Source: Candidatus Thiothrix anitrata (GTDB lineage: Bacteria; Pseudomonadota; Gammaproteobacteria; Thiotrichales; Thiotrichaceae). Taken from it: 64,000 bases of DNA. Made by a program: the position numbers and the translations under genes. Location: contig NZ_CP072800.1 of assembly GCF_017901155.1 (NCBI RefSeq), forward strand, positions 3,127,283 to 3,191,282, read 5' to 3'. Under the pieces are notes generated by a model that was not told the DNA's origin, did no database searches, and saw nothing but the letters and a program-made list of their open reading frames with translations. This document shows, piece by piece, positions 8,879 through 18,554 of this stretch. Within the stretch, counting starts at the first letter, position 1. Each line of letters starts with the position of its first letter.

Positions 8879-9406
8879 TTAACAAACGCCGGTCAGGCAA
8901 GACTCATCTTTTTCCTTAGCGACGGAAGAACGCTTGTCTTGGCGAATGTAATTCTGCAATTGGCTGGCTGAAATTGCACCCATGTGGGTATCCACCACCT
9001 TACCTTGCGGATCGACGATAAACGTTGTCGGCACACCATAAATCAAACCCAAAGCAAACATGGTGCTATCTTGGGTAGGAACGACTGGAAATGCTAAGTG
9101 ACGGCTGGTGGCAAATTCCTTCAACTCGTCCGTCGGCGTTTCGCCTGCTTCCATCCCTAACACGACCACTTTGTCTTTGTTACGTTTGGCAATGCTGTTT
9201 AATGCCGGTAATTCAGCCACGCACGGCCCGCAGTAGGTTGCCCAATAATTGACAATAACCCACTTGCCACGGTACTGAGAAAACTGGTGTTGTTTCCCGT
9301 CAACGTCACGGAAAGAAAAATTGGGTACCTGACTGGTAGCAGCTACAGCGGTAGCAGATGCCAACAATAAGACAGATAACGCGATTGCCCGTTTAAAAAA
9401 TTTCAT
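8879..9406 (-). CDS. TlpA-family periplasmic thiol-disulfide oxidoreductase
   Basis: The signal peptide (residues 1-23, ending AVA) is followed by a TlpA/ResA thioredoxin fold with the active site WATYCGPC and the cis-Pro loop YGVPTTF. The role is thiol-disulfide exchange, usually reduction, in the periplasm. The C-terminus ends in ESCLTGVC, an extra Cys pair that could form a disulfide or a metal site and is not part of the core fold. The ATG at 9406 has GAGGG 6 bases upstream; a GTG one codon earlier is in frame. It is transcribed alone towards the shared terminator. Confidence 0.9.
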   Translation of the reverse strand: MKFFKRAIALSVLLLASATAVAATSQVPNFSFRDVDGKQHQFSQYRGKWVIVNYWATYCGPCVAELPALNSIAKRNKDKVVVLGMEAGETPTDELKEFATSRHLAFPVVPTQDSTMFALGLIYGVPTTFIVDPQGKVVDTHMGAISASQLQNYIRQDKRSSVAKEKDESCLTGVC

Positions 9407-9719
9407 CACTCACCCTCAACTTTTGGTTGACTCGATATACACACAACAAAATGTCAGCAATCTTGTTCTAGAAGAAGTATTTTTTATTGTAGAACAGTTT
9501 TCGTAAATATCCAGCCTGACCACCAAATCAGCGCATAAAAATACGCCAATCCAGCACTTTCAAGACAATCTTCTTAAGCAAAACTTGCACTCTAACCACC
9601 CTTAAAGCGTAAGGGTAAGTGCTGGTAAAAGCCAATGCAAGTGGTATTTTTACGACAAATTTCTGCTACATTACTGACAAAAATCAAAATCTCACCTAAG
9701 AACTCGATCCTTAAAACGC
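9407..9719. other. Intergenic stretch upstream of the TlpA gene
   Basis: I see no gene in these 313 bases. An inverted repeat TGTTCTA (9464-9470) and TAGAACA (9490-9496) sits about 60-90 bases before the TlpA start and could be an operator or hairpin. A second hairpin, ACCCTTA-AAGCG-TAAGGGT (9598-9616), lies after the end of the type-3-repeat protein gene but lacks a T-run, so it is a weak terminator candidate. Confidence 0.4.
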
Positions 9720-11225
9720 TTATGAATCACGCTTATTAGCACGTGAAACACGCAATGCCGCAACACCACCCAACAACAGTGCCAGAGCAATTTGCGCCCA
9801 TTGCGTTAACGTCGGTACTGCGATGTGAGTTGGTTGCGGTGGCGTGCTAGGCTTGCTGGCTGGATCTAACGGATCAGTACCTGCAACCTTTTCCTCCATG
9901 TTGCCATAACCATCACCGTCAGAATCGTTGTTTGGATCACCATCCTTAGCATCACGCTCATTCACAACACCGTCGTTATCGGCATCAAGGATGCTGGATT
10001 CTAAAGCATCAATTTTTTCATCACCATCGGTGTCCTTCGGATTGTTGATGTCAGCACCCACCTCTGCACCATCGTCTTCACCATCGCCATCGGTATCTGC
10101 TTTTTTCGGATCAGTGCCTAATGTGCCTTCTTCCGTATTAGTCAAACCATCAGCGTCATCATCCGTGGATGTGCTAGGCTTGCTGGCTGGATCTAACGGA
10201 TCAGTACCTGCAACCTTTTCTTCCATGTTGCCATAACCATCGCCGTCAGAGTCGTTGTTTGGATTACCGTCTTCCGCATCACGCTCATTCACAACACCGT
10301 CGTTATCGGCATCAAGGATGCTGGATTCTAAGGCATCAATTTTAGTGTCTTTGTCCGTATCCAGCGGTTTGCTCAGATCAGAACCCACTTCGGTTTTATC
10401 GTTTTTGCCATCACCATCCGTATCCGCTTTCAACGGATCCGTTTTAGTGATTTTTACTTCTTCTCTATCACTTAAACCGTCATTATCGCTATCGGCTTTT
10501 TTCGGATCAGTGCCTAATGTGCCTTCTTCAGCGTTGGTCAAACCGTCGCTATCATCATCGGCACTACCATCCGGGTCTTCTGAGCAGTTTACTGCACCAC
10601 CGTAACTGCCTAAATAATGGTTTTCATTGGAAGTCCACATGGGATCATTAGCATTACGCCTCCATCCTTTATTGATAAAGAAGTTTGCTACATTGCGGCT
10701 ATTAAGCTCTGCCATAACGTTAAATAAATCATCATCAGGCATTACTTCAACACCTGACAAACAACCACTTGCCGCCGCGAAACTGAATGCTTCAACTTCT
10801 TGCATCGACTGCAAGGCAAAAACATTCAATTGCCTAATATCCATAATGAACGTCAAATAATCGAAGTCGGCATTATCGACCTGGCACTCGCGCGTTGAAC
10901 TGCAACTACCGTCATCTTCTTCTGCGCGTACTTCTTCAACCGTCCATGTCGTTTTATCAACAGACTGGATACTATTGTCCGTAAAAGCGAAGCGATCCGC
11001 CCCCGTCAAATGCGGAACACGCACCGTCACTGTCGCACCGCTGTAACTTTCATCCGGCAAAGGTGTACTCGTAGGTTGCAGGAATACATGGTAACGGCTG
11101 TCTGTGGCATCCCATGCAATACGGTATTTAACCCCATCACCTGCTGCCAAGGCTGGTTGCCACGCCTGCATCAAAATTAGTAACACGCCCCCGCTACATA
11201 GCAATTTTGTTATTGTTGTTTTCAT
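9720..11225 (-). CDS. Secreted type-3-repeat calcium-binding protein with IPTL-CTERM-like anchor
   Basis: The protein has 501 residues: a signal peptide (1-27, ending ALA), an N-terminal beta-type domain of about 190 residues shared with the next two proteins (YRIAWDATDSRYHVFLQPT), then about 230 residues of thrombospondin type-3-like repeats. The repeats are DxDxDG loops such as DSDNDGLSD, DADNDGVV and DSDGDGYGN, each a Ca-binding candidate. The C-terminus has VPTLTQW, a hydrophobic stretch and a basic tail (RVSRANKRDS), which is the IPTL-CTERM sorting-signal pattern. I infer a cell-surface or exported protein. A 327-base unit is internally duplicated. Function is unknown. Confidence 0.8.
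   Translation of the reverse strand: MKTTITKLLCSGGVLLILMQAWQPALAAGDGVKYRIAWDATDSRYHVFLQPTSTPLPDESYSGATVTVRVPHLTGADRFAFTDNSIQSVDKTTWTVEEVRAEEDDGSCSSTRECQVDNADFDYLTFIMDIRQLNVFALQSMQEVEAFSFAAASGCLSGVEVMPDDDLFNVMAELNSRNVANFFINKGWRRNANDPMWTSNENHYLGSYGGAVNCSEDPDGSADDDSDGLTNAEEGTLGTDPKKADSDNDGLSDREEVKITKTDPLKADTDGDGKNDKTEVGSDLSKPLDTDKDTKIDALESSILDADNDGVVNERDAEDGNPNNDSDGDGYGNMEEKVAGTDPLDPASKPSTSTDDDADGLTNTEEGTLGTDPKKADTDGDGEDDGAEVGADINNPKDTDGDEKIDALESSILDADNDGVVNERDAKDGDPNNDSDGDGYGNMEEKVAGTDPLDPASKPSTPPQPTHIAVPTLTQWAQIALALLLGGVAALRVSRANKRDS
9844..10497 (-). repeat. Internal 327-bp tandem duplication in the type-3-repeat gene
   Basis: The block starting GTGCTAGGCTTGCTGGCTGG at 9844 recurs at 10171, an exact 327-base offset (109 codons), so the frame is kept. 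The first 170 bases of the two units are nearly identical and the rest diverges. This suggests a fairly recent in-frame duplication. Confidence 0.75.
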
Positions 11226-11306
11226 TGTATTTACCAGCCATTCAATTATTGTTATCTGTCAATCTAAGCAATGACTGGATCAAAAGGCCAGTCATTGCGG
11301 GTTCAA

Positions 11307-14300
11307 TTACGGCAACTGCTGCCAAATAATGAAGTTTGTAATCAGATCCGTATTCTTTGGATGCAATAACACATTCGCTAAGAGTACGTTTATATCATTA
11401 CGCCGCCCTGAATAAATCGTATCCCCATCCAGATTAAAGTCTGTCGACAGATAGCCGGACAGAATGTAGTTAATGGTTGGCTCCGCGCTTCCTTTTTCAA
11501 TTTGCGTATTCCAGACATTAAATAACACCACCGAGGTATCATTAATCGGACCACTAGCAACCACACGCGTATTCATATCCGCATTACCGCCCCACAACAG
11601 TGCCACATCATTCGTGCCATCTCTATTCATATCCACTAACAAACGTGCGTGGGTTCCCCATGTTGCGGTACTGGGTTTACCAAAATCCACGGCAGCAATC
11701 GGTGAGTTTGCTAAAGCAATGGGGCAGCCGTCATTACTCCCAAGTGGTTACGATGACGTGCTGTCACGTAATAGTTTCCTTTAGTCAAGCCTTGGAAGCT
11801 CAAGGTGGTTTCCCCGGTTGCCGCATCCATCACATCACCGTCACGCTGTAGTAAAACAGCCTTACGCGCCTTTATGGTGGTTGGCGTGGTTGCATCACGG
11901 ATTTCCACTAATATCCAATCGACAGGAGCATTGTTACCTATGGTGGTTAACAGACTGGGTTTTACCGTTTCTGTTCCTGTATAACCAAAGGCAACATCCA
12001 CGTAAGGCTGATTGCTCGGTATTAAATTGCGCGTGCGTAAATTATCGAGCATGGTTTGCGTAGTGCTGTCATAAGGACCTTGTAACAGCAATTTCAACTG
12101 CAACTTCACTTCCAGTACGGTAGCATCGTCGGAATCCACTTCATCCTTGATACCATCTTTATCCGCATCCGCCGTTGCAGATTCTTTCCAGTCGGGCTTG
12201 CCGTCGCCGTCGGTGTCTTTGCACTTACCATTCACTAACGGTGAACATTCAGCCGCATCGCTTTTCCCGTCACCATCGGTATCGGTGCTGGAATCATCTG
12301 TTGCTGAATCGCCTTTTTGTACGCCGGTTGTACCTTCATTCACGCTCGGTGTGTTGGTATTGTCGGAATCTGCATCATTCGGATCAGTACCCAGCGCGGT
12401 TTCCACACTGTCTTCAACGCCATCACCATCATCATCGAGATCAACATCGTTGCTCTGACCGTCACCGTCTTGATCACATTTAGGAGAGTTTACGCTAGGC
12501 ACGCAAGCATTGGCGTTATCCACGTCTTGCTCGTCTTTAATACCGTCACCGTCACTGTCTAAAATCGCCGATTCTTGCCAATCAGGAATACCATCTGCAT
12601 CGCTGTCTTTACACTTACCGCCCACTAATGGCGCACATTCACTGGCATCGGGCTTACCGTCTGCATCGGTATCCGTTTTGGAATCATCCCCGGCGGAAGC
12701 CCCTTGTTGCGTACCGCTCATGCCTTCATTAACGGCTGGTGTATTGGTATTGTCAGAGTCCGCATCGTTCGGATTAGTACCCAAGGCTACTTCAACGGTA
12801 TCGTCAACACCATCCGCATCATCATCCGTATCAACATCATTGGATTGACCATCACCGTCTTGATCGCACTTAGCGGCTTTAGGATCTGGAACGCAAGCAT
12901 TGGCATTGTCAGTATCCTGTTCGTCTTTAATCCCATCACCATCACTATCCAGAATCGCCGACTCCTGCCAGTCGGGTTTACCATCCCCATCGCTGTCTTT
13001 ACATTTGCCAGCAACTAACGGGCGCACTCATTCGCATCGGTTTTGCCGTCACCATCGGTATCGGTTTTGGAATCGTCCCCAGCGGAACTACCTTTTTGAA
13101 CGCCGCTAGTACCCTCATTCACAGGCGTGGTGTTGGTATTGTCAGAGTCTGCATCATTTGGATCAGTGCCCAGTGCCGTCTCTACCGTATCGTCAACACC
13201 ATCATTATCGTCATCCATGTCAGCATCATTGGTTTGACCGTCACCGTCCTGGTCACATTTGGCAACTTTAGGGTTTGGAACACACGCATTGGCATTATCA
13301 CTGTCTTGTTCATCTTTCAGCCCGTCATTATCGCTGTCCAAAATGGCGGATTCCTGCCAATCGGGTTTACCATCACCATCACTGTCTTTGCACTTGCCAG
13401 CGGATAGCGGCTCACACTCGCTGGCATCGGCTTTGCCGTCACCATCGGTATCGGTTTTAGAATCGTCAGCCGCAGAACTACCTTGTTGAACGCCACTAGT
13501 GCCCTCATTCACAGGTGTGGTATTGGTATTATCAGAATCCGCATCGTTCGGGTCTGTACCCAGTGCGACTTCGGTCGTATCCGCTACACCATCACCATCA
13601 TCATCGGTATCCGCATCATTAGTTTTGCCATCACCGTCTTGGTCACACTTCGCCGCTTTAGAATCAGGCACGCAAGCATTATTGTCATCGGCATCTAATT
13701 CATCGACAACACCGTCATTGTCTTTATCCACCTTGGTGGATTCCAGCACATCATTTATGCCATCGCCATCAGCATCCGCAGCAACTGGAGCTGCCGTGCC
13801 GTATTCCGCACCGTCTTTTTTACCATCACCATCGGTGTCAGGATTCTTTGGATCAGAACCAATGATTTCCTCAATTCCGTCTTTCAAGCCATCGCTGTCG
13901 CTGTCAAAACTTTTACTACAATCAGCCGGGCCACCAACAACGCTGCGGTAGTTATTATCCGACATGCTGCCCCAACCCATATTGGTAAAGTGATTACCGG
14001 GATTAGTGCTTGTTGCATTTTGCCCCTCAGGAATATTGTTAGGATCGAAAGGATCGTCATCAGGCATAATCTCTACCAAACCGATACAACCTGCGGCATT
14101 GGTAAAACTGAACACCTCTTGTTCTTGATTCGCACGCCACGCAAAAATACCGCGATTATTACCTTTAATAGTCAATTCAAAGGACATGTAATCTTTGTCT
14201 GGATTTTCCTTAGGCGCGTCCACCCGCGACTCATCACCATCACCAGACCATGAAGTATTAGTGACTGCACTCAGCAAATCTGATACCGCAAAACGGTTTA

Positions 14301-14517
14301 ACCCCGCAGTATGTGGCGCACGCACCGTCACCTGAGCCGTCAACGACTGGTCAGGTGACGGGGTTTTTGTTGGGGTCATATACACCCGGTAACGATCAGC
14401 GTACACATCCCAACGGATACTATAATCTAGAGTTTGTTCCGCCCACGCAGCTTGCCCCAAGGACAACAACGTGAGCGCACTCAGCGCGAGATACTTGCGT
14501 AGTATTCTGGACGACAT
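11307..14517 (-). pseudogene. Large secreted type-3-repeat protein, interrupted by two frameshifts
   Basis: Three consecutive reading frames form one protein of about 1070 residues if two single-base deletions are repaired. Part 1 (14517-13015) has a signal peptide, the shared N-terminal domain and DxDxDG repeats, and stops after ANECAR. Part 2 (13027-11711) continues the same repeat unit with PLVAGKCKD. Part 3 (11690-11307) continues with DFGKPSTATWG and carries two more DxNxDG-type loops (DMNRDG, DFNLDG), reminiscent of dockerin calcium loops. At about 13020 the C-rich GCCCG should be six bases, by comparison with sister repeats reading ECAPLV; at about 11705 GCCCCATTG lacks one base before IALANSP. 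The gene may be decayed, phase-variable or an assembly artefact. All repeats are otherwise intact. Confidence 0.75.
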
Positions 14518-14584
14518 GGATAAGCTCTCTCGATAATTTTTATAATGTAGCGATCAGGAATATCAAACCCATAATCACACTAGC

Positions 14585-15214
14585 TTATTTAGCGCACTTA
14601 ATCATCGCGCCGCCATTACCCTGGTAATTGTTTTGGCTAACATCCCCCCAACCCAAGTTGGCAAAATGATTGCCCGGATTGGTATTAGCCGAGTTAGGTG
14701 CGACGTTAAATGGGTCAGCATTACCCATCAAGGTCACGTCATTGACGCAACCACCCTCATTTTGAAAGCTAAAAACAAGCTGTTCCGTATTCGCTTTCCA
14801 TGCAAAATTGCGTGCACTACCACCCTTTAAACCCACAAAGGAAAAGGAAATGTAGTCGTGTGCAACATCTTCGCTGGGTGCATTCACCCGTGATGCTTCC
14901 ACCCATTCCGCACCCTTTACCGCACTGGTCAACTGTGCGACTTGAAACGCAGGCTCATGCGGCACTTTAATAGTGACTTGCCCACTCAAACTCAGATCAG
15001 GCTTAGGTGTGACCGTAGGCTTCATTAAAACTTGATAAGTTTTACCGTCAGCCGCTAACGCCAAACGGTAAGTCAACACCTGCCAAGGTTTACCGGGAGC
15101 TTCAGCAGCACTCACTGGTGGCGACTCTTGTGCCATTGCGTAGACTGAAAACAGCCCCAATCCAACAAGGCTCAACATCAAGAAAAGTGCCCATGAAGGC
15201 TTGTGCATTATCAT
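14585..15214 (-). CDS. Secreted protein: N-terminal domain of the type-3-repeat family alone
   Basis: This 209-residue protein has a signal peptide (residues 1-28, ending AMA) and then only the domain that begins the two larger neighbours: YRLALAADGKTYQVLMKPT with KVPH, followed by an FSFQNEGGC motif and the ending NPGNHFANLGWGD. The equivalent in the neighbour is NPGNHFTNMGWGS. It has no calcium repeats and no sorting signal. The three tandem genes in the same direction are therefore paralogues of which two gained repeat tails or this one lost it. The domain is unassigned; a ligand-binding or surface role is only a guess. Confidence 0.75.
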   Translation of the reverse strand: MIMHKPSWALFLMLSLVGLGLFSVYAMAQESPPVSAAEAPGKPWQVLTYRLALAADGKTYQVLMKPTVTPKPDLSLSGQVTIKVPHEPAFQVAQLTSAVKGAEWVEASRVNAPSEDVAHDYISFSFVGLKGGSARNFAWKANTEQLVFSFQNEGGCVNDVTLMGNADPFNVAPNSANTNPGNHFANLGWGDVSQNNYQGNGGAMIKCAK

Positions 15215-15304
15215 TATCCGCCCCTCGAAACATCACATGTTTTGATTTTTATATAGGACGATTGTAAAACGTTTCGGATAAAATGAAACTTTTTAATGAC
15301 AAAC

Positions 15305-15336
15305 GGCAAGCACCCGTTGCGCAACAAGCACTTGCC
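15305..15336. repeat. Palindrome after the Fic-like gene
   Basis: GGCAAG ... TTGCGCAA ... CTTGCC: outer arms and a central 8-base palindrome match, with mismatched segments between. It lies just past the stop of the Fic-like gene and could act as a transcription end or a binding site. It has no T-run. Confidence 0.4.
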
Positions 15337-15374
15337 CTCCCCTTGTAAACCTAACAGCCTTATTTCCTAGCCTG

Positions 15375-16520
15375 TTACTCAGCTATCCCCGCCAACACTG
15401 AATGCAACTCACGTCCCCACGCGGATGGCATTGCATAACCTTGATACACCTGCTCCCCGGCTTCGCGCAAATGCTCACCAAGACGCATAATGTGCGGGTA
15501 AGGCTGATGCAACGAAAATCCCATGATCTCGTCCAGCAACAATGATTCCATCAAAAAATGGTAAGCATCAATCACTTCCTGCTGCGGATGTTGGTAATAA
15601 AAAGGACGCGGTAACTCATCCGCATAAATGCCGGAGTACTGTGGTGCGAAATACTTGGCGGTTACTGCGCGGTAAATATCCGGGGTTTTGCGAATCCCCT
15701 CGCTGGGCAGTCCGAAATAACCGGCAATTTTACGATTAAAGCCTTCCGCCGCCCGATTGATCAAAGTCATGCGCTCGTGTGCCAAGCTTGACGAACGATC
15801 TCCGGTTGCTGAAATGTAACGCCAACCAAAGCCCACCCGCTCAAACAACAAGTACATCAGCTCTTCACTGGTGCGCCCACACCGCTCATAAAACGGGTGT
15901 AATAACGCAAAATAATACTGCGCAAAACTCACCAAACAATGAATCGAAGTTTCATCCACAGTTTGCAGCAAACTTTCCACTTTATTCGCATACACTGCTA
16001 ACAAAGGTGGCAAGTTCGCGGGTGTCGGTGCGTTAAAACGGAAATCCCCAAATCCGGCTTGAATACCACGCACTTCGCCCGCGATGCTTTGCACATTTTC
16101 CGCGTACAAGCGTTTATGCTGTGACGGATAAAGCATCATTGCCTCATTACCCGCCATACCAAGAAAATGCACGCAACGCAGTTGATCAATAAATGCATCG
16201 CGGTATTCCGCCACAATTTGCGGCAACAAGGCATGAAAACGCGCTGATAAAAACTGATCACGGGAATCGACTGCCGTGCGTGAATAACAATTACTCACGG
16301 CTAATCCCTGTGCCGAGCGATAAGGAAAGCGGCTATCCAACGGATACAAATGTTTCACATCGCATTCCGTCAATGCCGGGTACAACCCAGTACCCTGCCA
16401 TACCTTATCGAAGAAACAGTGCGCTGAAACTAACGCACCTCTGAATTGCGCTGAATTCTGGAAAAACACCTCCCAAAACTGCACGAATTTACGCCGAACA
16501 TCCTTGTCGTCCGTATCCAT
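15375..16520 (-). CDS. Fic-fold-like protein with degenerate active-site motif
   Basis: This 381-residue cytosolic protein has no clear full-length match in my memory. Residues about 160-225 read like a Fic domain: LPPLLAVYANKVESLL, then a helix leading to HPFYERCGRTSEE at 208-220. The Fic catalytic motif is HPFx(D/E)GNGRxxR; here His, Pro, Phe, Glu and one Gly-Arg remain, but GN is RC and the last Arg is Glu. If it is a Fic fold, AMP transfer may be altered or lost. The N-terminal 150 residues and C-terminal 150 residues are unassigned. It is preceded by a 130-base gap from msrQ. Confidence 0.55.
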   Translation of the reverse strand: MDTDDKDVRRKFVQFWEVFFQNSAQFRGALVSAHCFFDKVWQGTGLYPALTECDVKHLYPLDSRFPYRSAQGLAVSNCYSRTAVDSRDQFLSARFHALLPQIVAEYRDAFIDQLRCVHFLGMAGNEAMMLYPSQHKRLYAENVQSIAGEVRGIQAGFGDFRFNAPTPANLPPLLAVYANKVESLLQTVDETSIHCLVSFAQYYFALLHPFYERCGRTSEELMYLLFERVGFGWRYISATGDRSSSLAHERMTLINRAAEGFNRKIAGYFGLPSEGIRKTPDIYRAVTAKYFAPQYSGIYADELPRPFYYQHPQQEVIDAYHFLMESLLLDEIMGFSLHQPYPHIMRLGEHLREAGEQVYQGYAMPSAWGRELHSVLAGIAE

Positions 16521-16653
16521 GATGACACTCCCTCGCCATTGTTACCGTTACGTTACACAACCTATGGGAGGAGTATAGAAAGCTTTTTGCCAAAATCATG
16601 ACCGTTTGTCATACAAATGTCACAAATCGCCATAAAGTACCAATAGCGTGCAT

Positions 16654-17271
16654 TTAACGCTGTTGCCGCTGCCGTTGTTGCCACCATTGCCACAGTCTTT
16701 CGCCCAATAACGCCAGTAACAACACCGTGTAAACCAGCGGCATATCGGTGCGGGCTTTGCTATCGGCTAACCACCAAAAGTGCAGCACCCCCAACAAGCT
16801 CAATGGGTAAATCAAGCGGTGTAGCCGTTGCCAATCGCGTCCCAGCCGCCGTATTGCCGCCTTAAACGAAGTCGCCGCCAACGGAACCATTAACACAAAA
16901 GCCAGCATCCCCACAGTAATGAACGGACGTTCAAGGATGTCATACCCGATTTCCGACCAGTCGAAAAACTGATCCAGCCACAAATAACTTAACAAGTGCA
17001 GCGTGCCGTAAAAAAACGCAAACAACCCCAACATACGCCGCAACCGCAAACCCTGCCCCCAGCCGATCTGACGACGCAAGGTTGACAATAACAAGGTCAA
17101 CAGTAAAAACCGTAAACCCCATTCCCCCAAACTGCGGGTAATGGTTTCAATCGGATTTGCTCCTAGCGTATCGTGCCACACGCCCCAGCCCAGCAAGGCC
17201 AGCGGCAATAACGCCAACACGAATACTGCCGGTTTAAACCCACGGCTGAAATACGGCTCAGGAATCTGCAT
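16654..17271 (-). CDS. msrQ: Heme-binding membrane subunit of methionine sulfoxide reductase
   Basis: MsrQ (YedZ) is an integral membrane b-type cytochrome that passes quinol electrons to periplasmic MsrP. The 205-residue protein has about six hydrophobic segments and the expected His residues in LHLLSYLWLDQ, LHRLIYPLSLLGVLHFWW. Its ATG overlaps the msrP stop as TGATG, so the two are translationally coupled. The C-terminus is basic and Gln-rich. Confidence 0.93.
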   Translation of the reverse strand: MQIPEPYFSRGFKPAVFVLALLPLALLGWGVWHDTLGANPIETITRSLGEWGLRFLLLTLLLSTLRRQIGWGQGLRLRRMLGLFAFFYGTLHLLSYLWLDQFFDWSEIGYDILERPFITVGMLAFVLMVPLAATSFKAAIRRLGRDWQRLHRLIYPLSLLGVLHFWWLADSKARTDMPLVYTVLLLALLGERLWQWWQQRQRQQR

Positions 17272-18170
17272 CAGAAATGTTTCCGTAAATCCATGCCGCT
17301 GTACAAACTCGCTACCTGTTCAGCGTAACCATTGAACATCAAGGTATCGCGTTTACGAAACTCACCGATGCGACGTTCCTTACGCTGACTCCAACGCGGG
17401 TGATCAACGTCCGGGTTTACATTGGAATAAAATCCATACTCACCGGGCGCGGAACGCCCCCAACTGGTGTGCGGTTCTTGCTCCACAAAGCTGATTCTGA
17501 CAATCGACTTAATGCTTTTAAACCCGTATTTCCAAGGCACGACCAAACGCAGCGGCGCACCGTTTTGCCCCAGCAATGCCTTACCGTACAAACCGGTGGC
17601 AATGAAACTTAACGGGTGCATTGCCTCATCAATGCGCAAACCTTCGGTGTAAGGCCATTCCAGCACTTGGCGTTTTTGCCCCGGCATTTGTTTCGGGTCA
17701 ACCAAGGTTTCAAAACGCACGTATTTGGCTTGCGAAGTTGGTTCAAAACGCTTGAGTAAATCCGCCAAAGGGAAACCCAGCCAAGGAATTACCATCGACC
17801 AGCCTTCCACGCAACGCAAACGGTAAATGCGTTCTTGATCAGGGTGTGGCTTGAGGATGTCTTCTAACGTTAATTTACCGGGTTTGGCACACGCACCATC
17901 GACGGTGATGCTCCAAGGCGAGGTTTTCAACAAATGGGCGTGTTTTGCCGGATCTTCCTTACCCGTACCAAACTCATAAAAATTGTTGTATTGGGTAATG
18001 TCATCGTAAGGGGTAGAAACTTCATCTGTCGCAGCATTCGCCAATAACGGCAAACCAGCGGCACTCAGCAAACCAATACCACCCAAGGTTTTAAGAAATT
18101 CACGGCGGCGTTGGTAAATCGCGTAATCGGTCACTTGCGCTTCGGAAATGGTGGGACGTTTGATCAACAT
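17271..18170 (-). CDS. msrP: Periplasmic methionine sulfoxide reductase catalytic subunit
   Basis: Molybdopterin-dependent repair enzyme for oxidised methionine in periplasmic proteins. A twin-arginine signal ([11 protein letters not shown], then a hydrophobic stretch ending ANA) directs export of the folded protein. The Mo-ligand Cys is in [15 protein letters not shown] chose ATG 18170 because AGGAG lies 8 bases upstream; the open frame runs 18 codons further. Length is 299, normal for the family. It is the first gene of msrPQ, preceded by a 445-base intergenic region with unusual repeats that may control it. Confidence 0.95.
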   Translation of the reverse strand: MLIKRPTISEAQVTDYAIYQRRREFLKTLGGIGLLSAAGLPLLANAATDEVSTPYDDITQYNNFYEFGTGKEDPAKHAHLLKTSPWSITVDGACAKPGKLTLEDILKPHPDQERIYRLRCVEGWSMVIPWLGFPLADLLKRFEPTSQAKYVRFETLVDPKQMPGQKRQVLEWPYTEGLRIDEAMHPLSFIATGLYGKALLGQNGAPLRLVVPWKYGFKSIKSIVRISFVEQEPHTSWGRSAPGEYGFYSNVNPDVDHPRWSQRKERRIGEFRKRDTLMFNGYAEQVASLYSGMDLRKHF

Positions 18171-18426
18171 GATGCGGTTCTCCTGTTTTTTAGTATTACG
18201 TACTGAAAACAGGTTTGGATGCAAACACCCTTAAAAAAAACCAGCACCGCATGAGGGGACATACGGTGCAATTGGGCTTTCCAGAGATTTAATTTTGTTA
18301 TACGACCAAAGACAAAGCGGGAAAGGGCTGGATTCCCGCGTAACCACTTCCTGTGTTTTTTATAATTTCGGACTTCCTGTCACGGGTTTTCATCATCTGT
18401 CTCTAGTTGGGCTGATTCTGTCACAA

Positions 18427-18470
18427 GCTGAACGAAAAGTGAATGAAAACTTAACGAAAGCTGAACAAAA
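18427..18470. promoter_or_regulatory. Four tandem 11-bp repeats upstream of msrP
   Basis: Four exact 11-base steps: GCTGAACGAAA, AGTGAATGAAA, ACTTAACGAAA, GCTGAACAAAA. Each can be read as a 7-base core (CTGAACG-like) plus four A-rich bases. That is the layout of tandem sites for OmpR/PhoB-family response regulators. The E. coli msrPQ operon is controlled by such a regulator (YedW/HprR), so a role in msrPQ control is a reasonable inference. They lie about 260-300 bases before the msrP start. An iteron-like role is the alternative. Confidence 0.5.
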
Positions 18471-18554
18471 AGATTTAATACCCGATAAGCTCAGCCGCCT
18501 GATCAAAAAACAACCTAGTACGGAAAATTGATTCAGATCAAACCACTTATGCCT

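Noticed and set aside
12147-13698. Plus-strand frames rich in Ser and Pro opposite the type-3-repeat gene
   Set aside because: They are the complement of Asp-Gly repeat codons and have no signals of expression.
9844-14000. CRISPR array in the regularly repeated DNA
   Set aside because: The repeats are coding DxDxDG units in frame with variable length, without identical repeats and unique spacers.
18295-18531. 78-codon plus-strand frame before msrP
   Set aside because: Starts with TTG without ribosome-binding site and spans the 11-bp repeats; more likely regulatory DNA.
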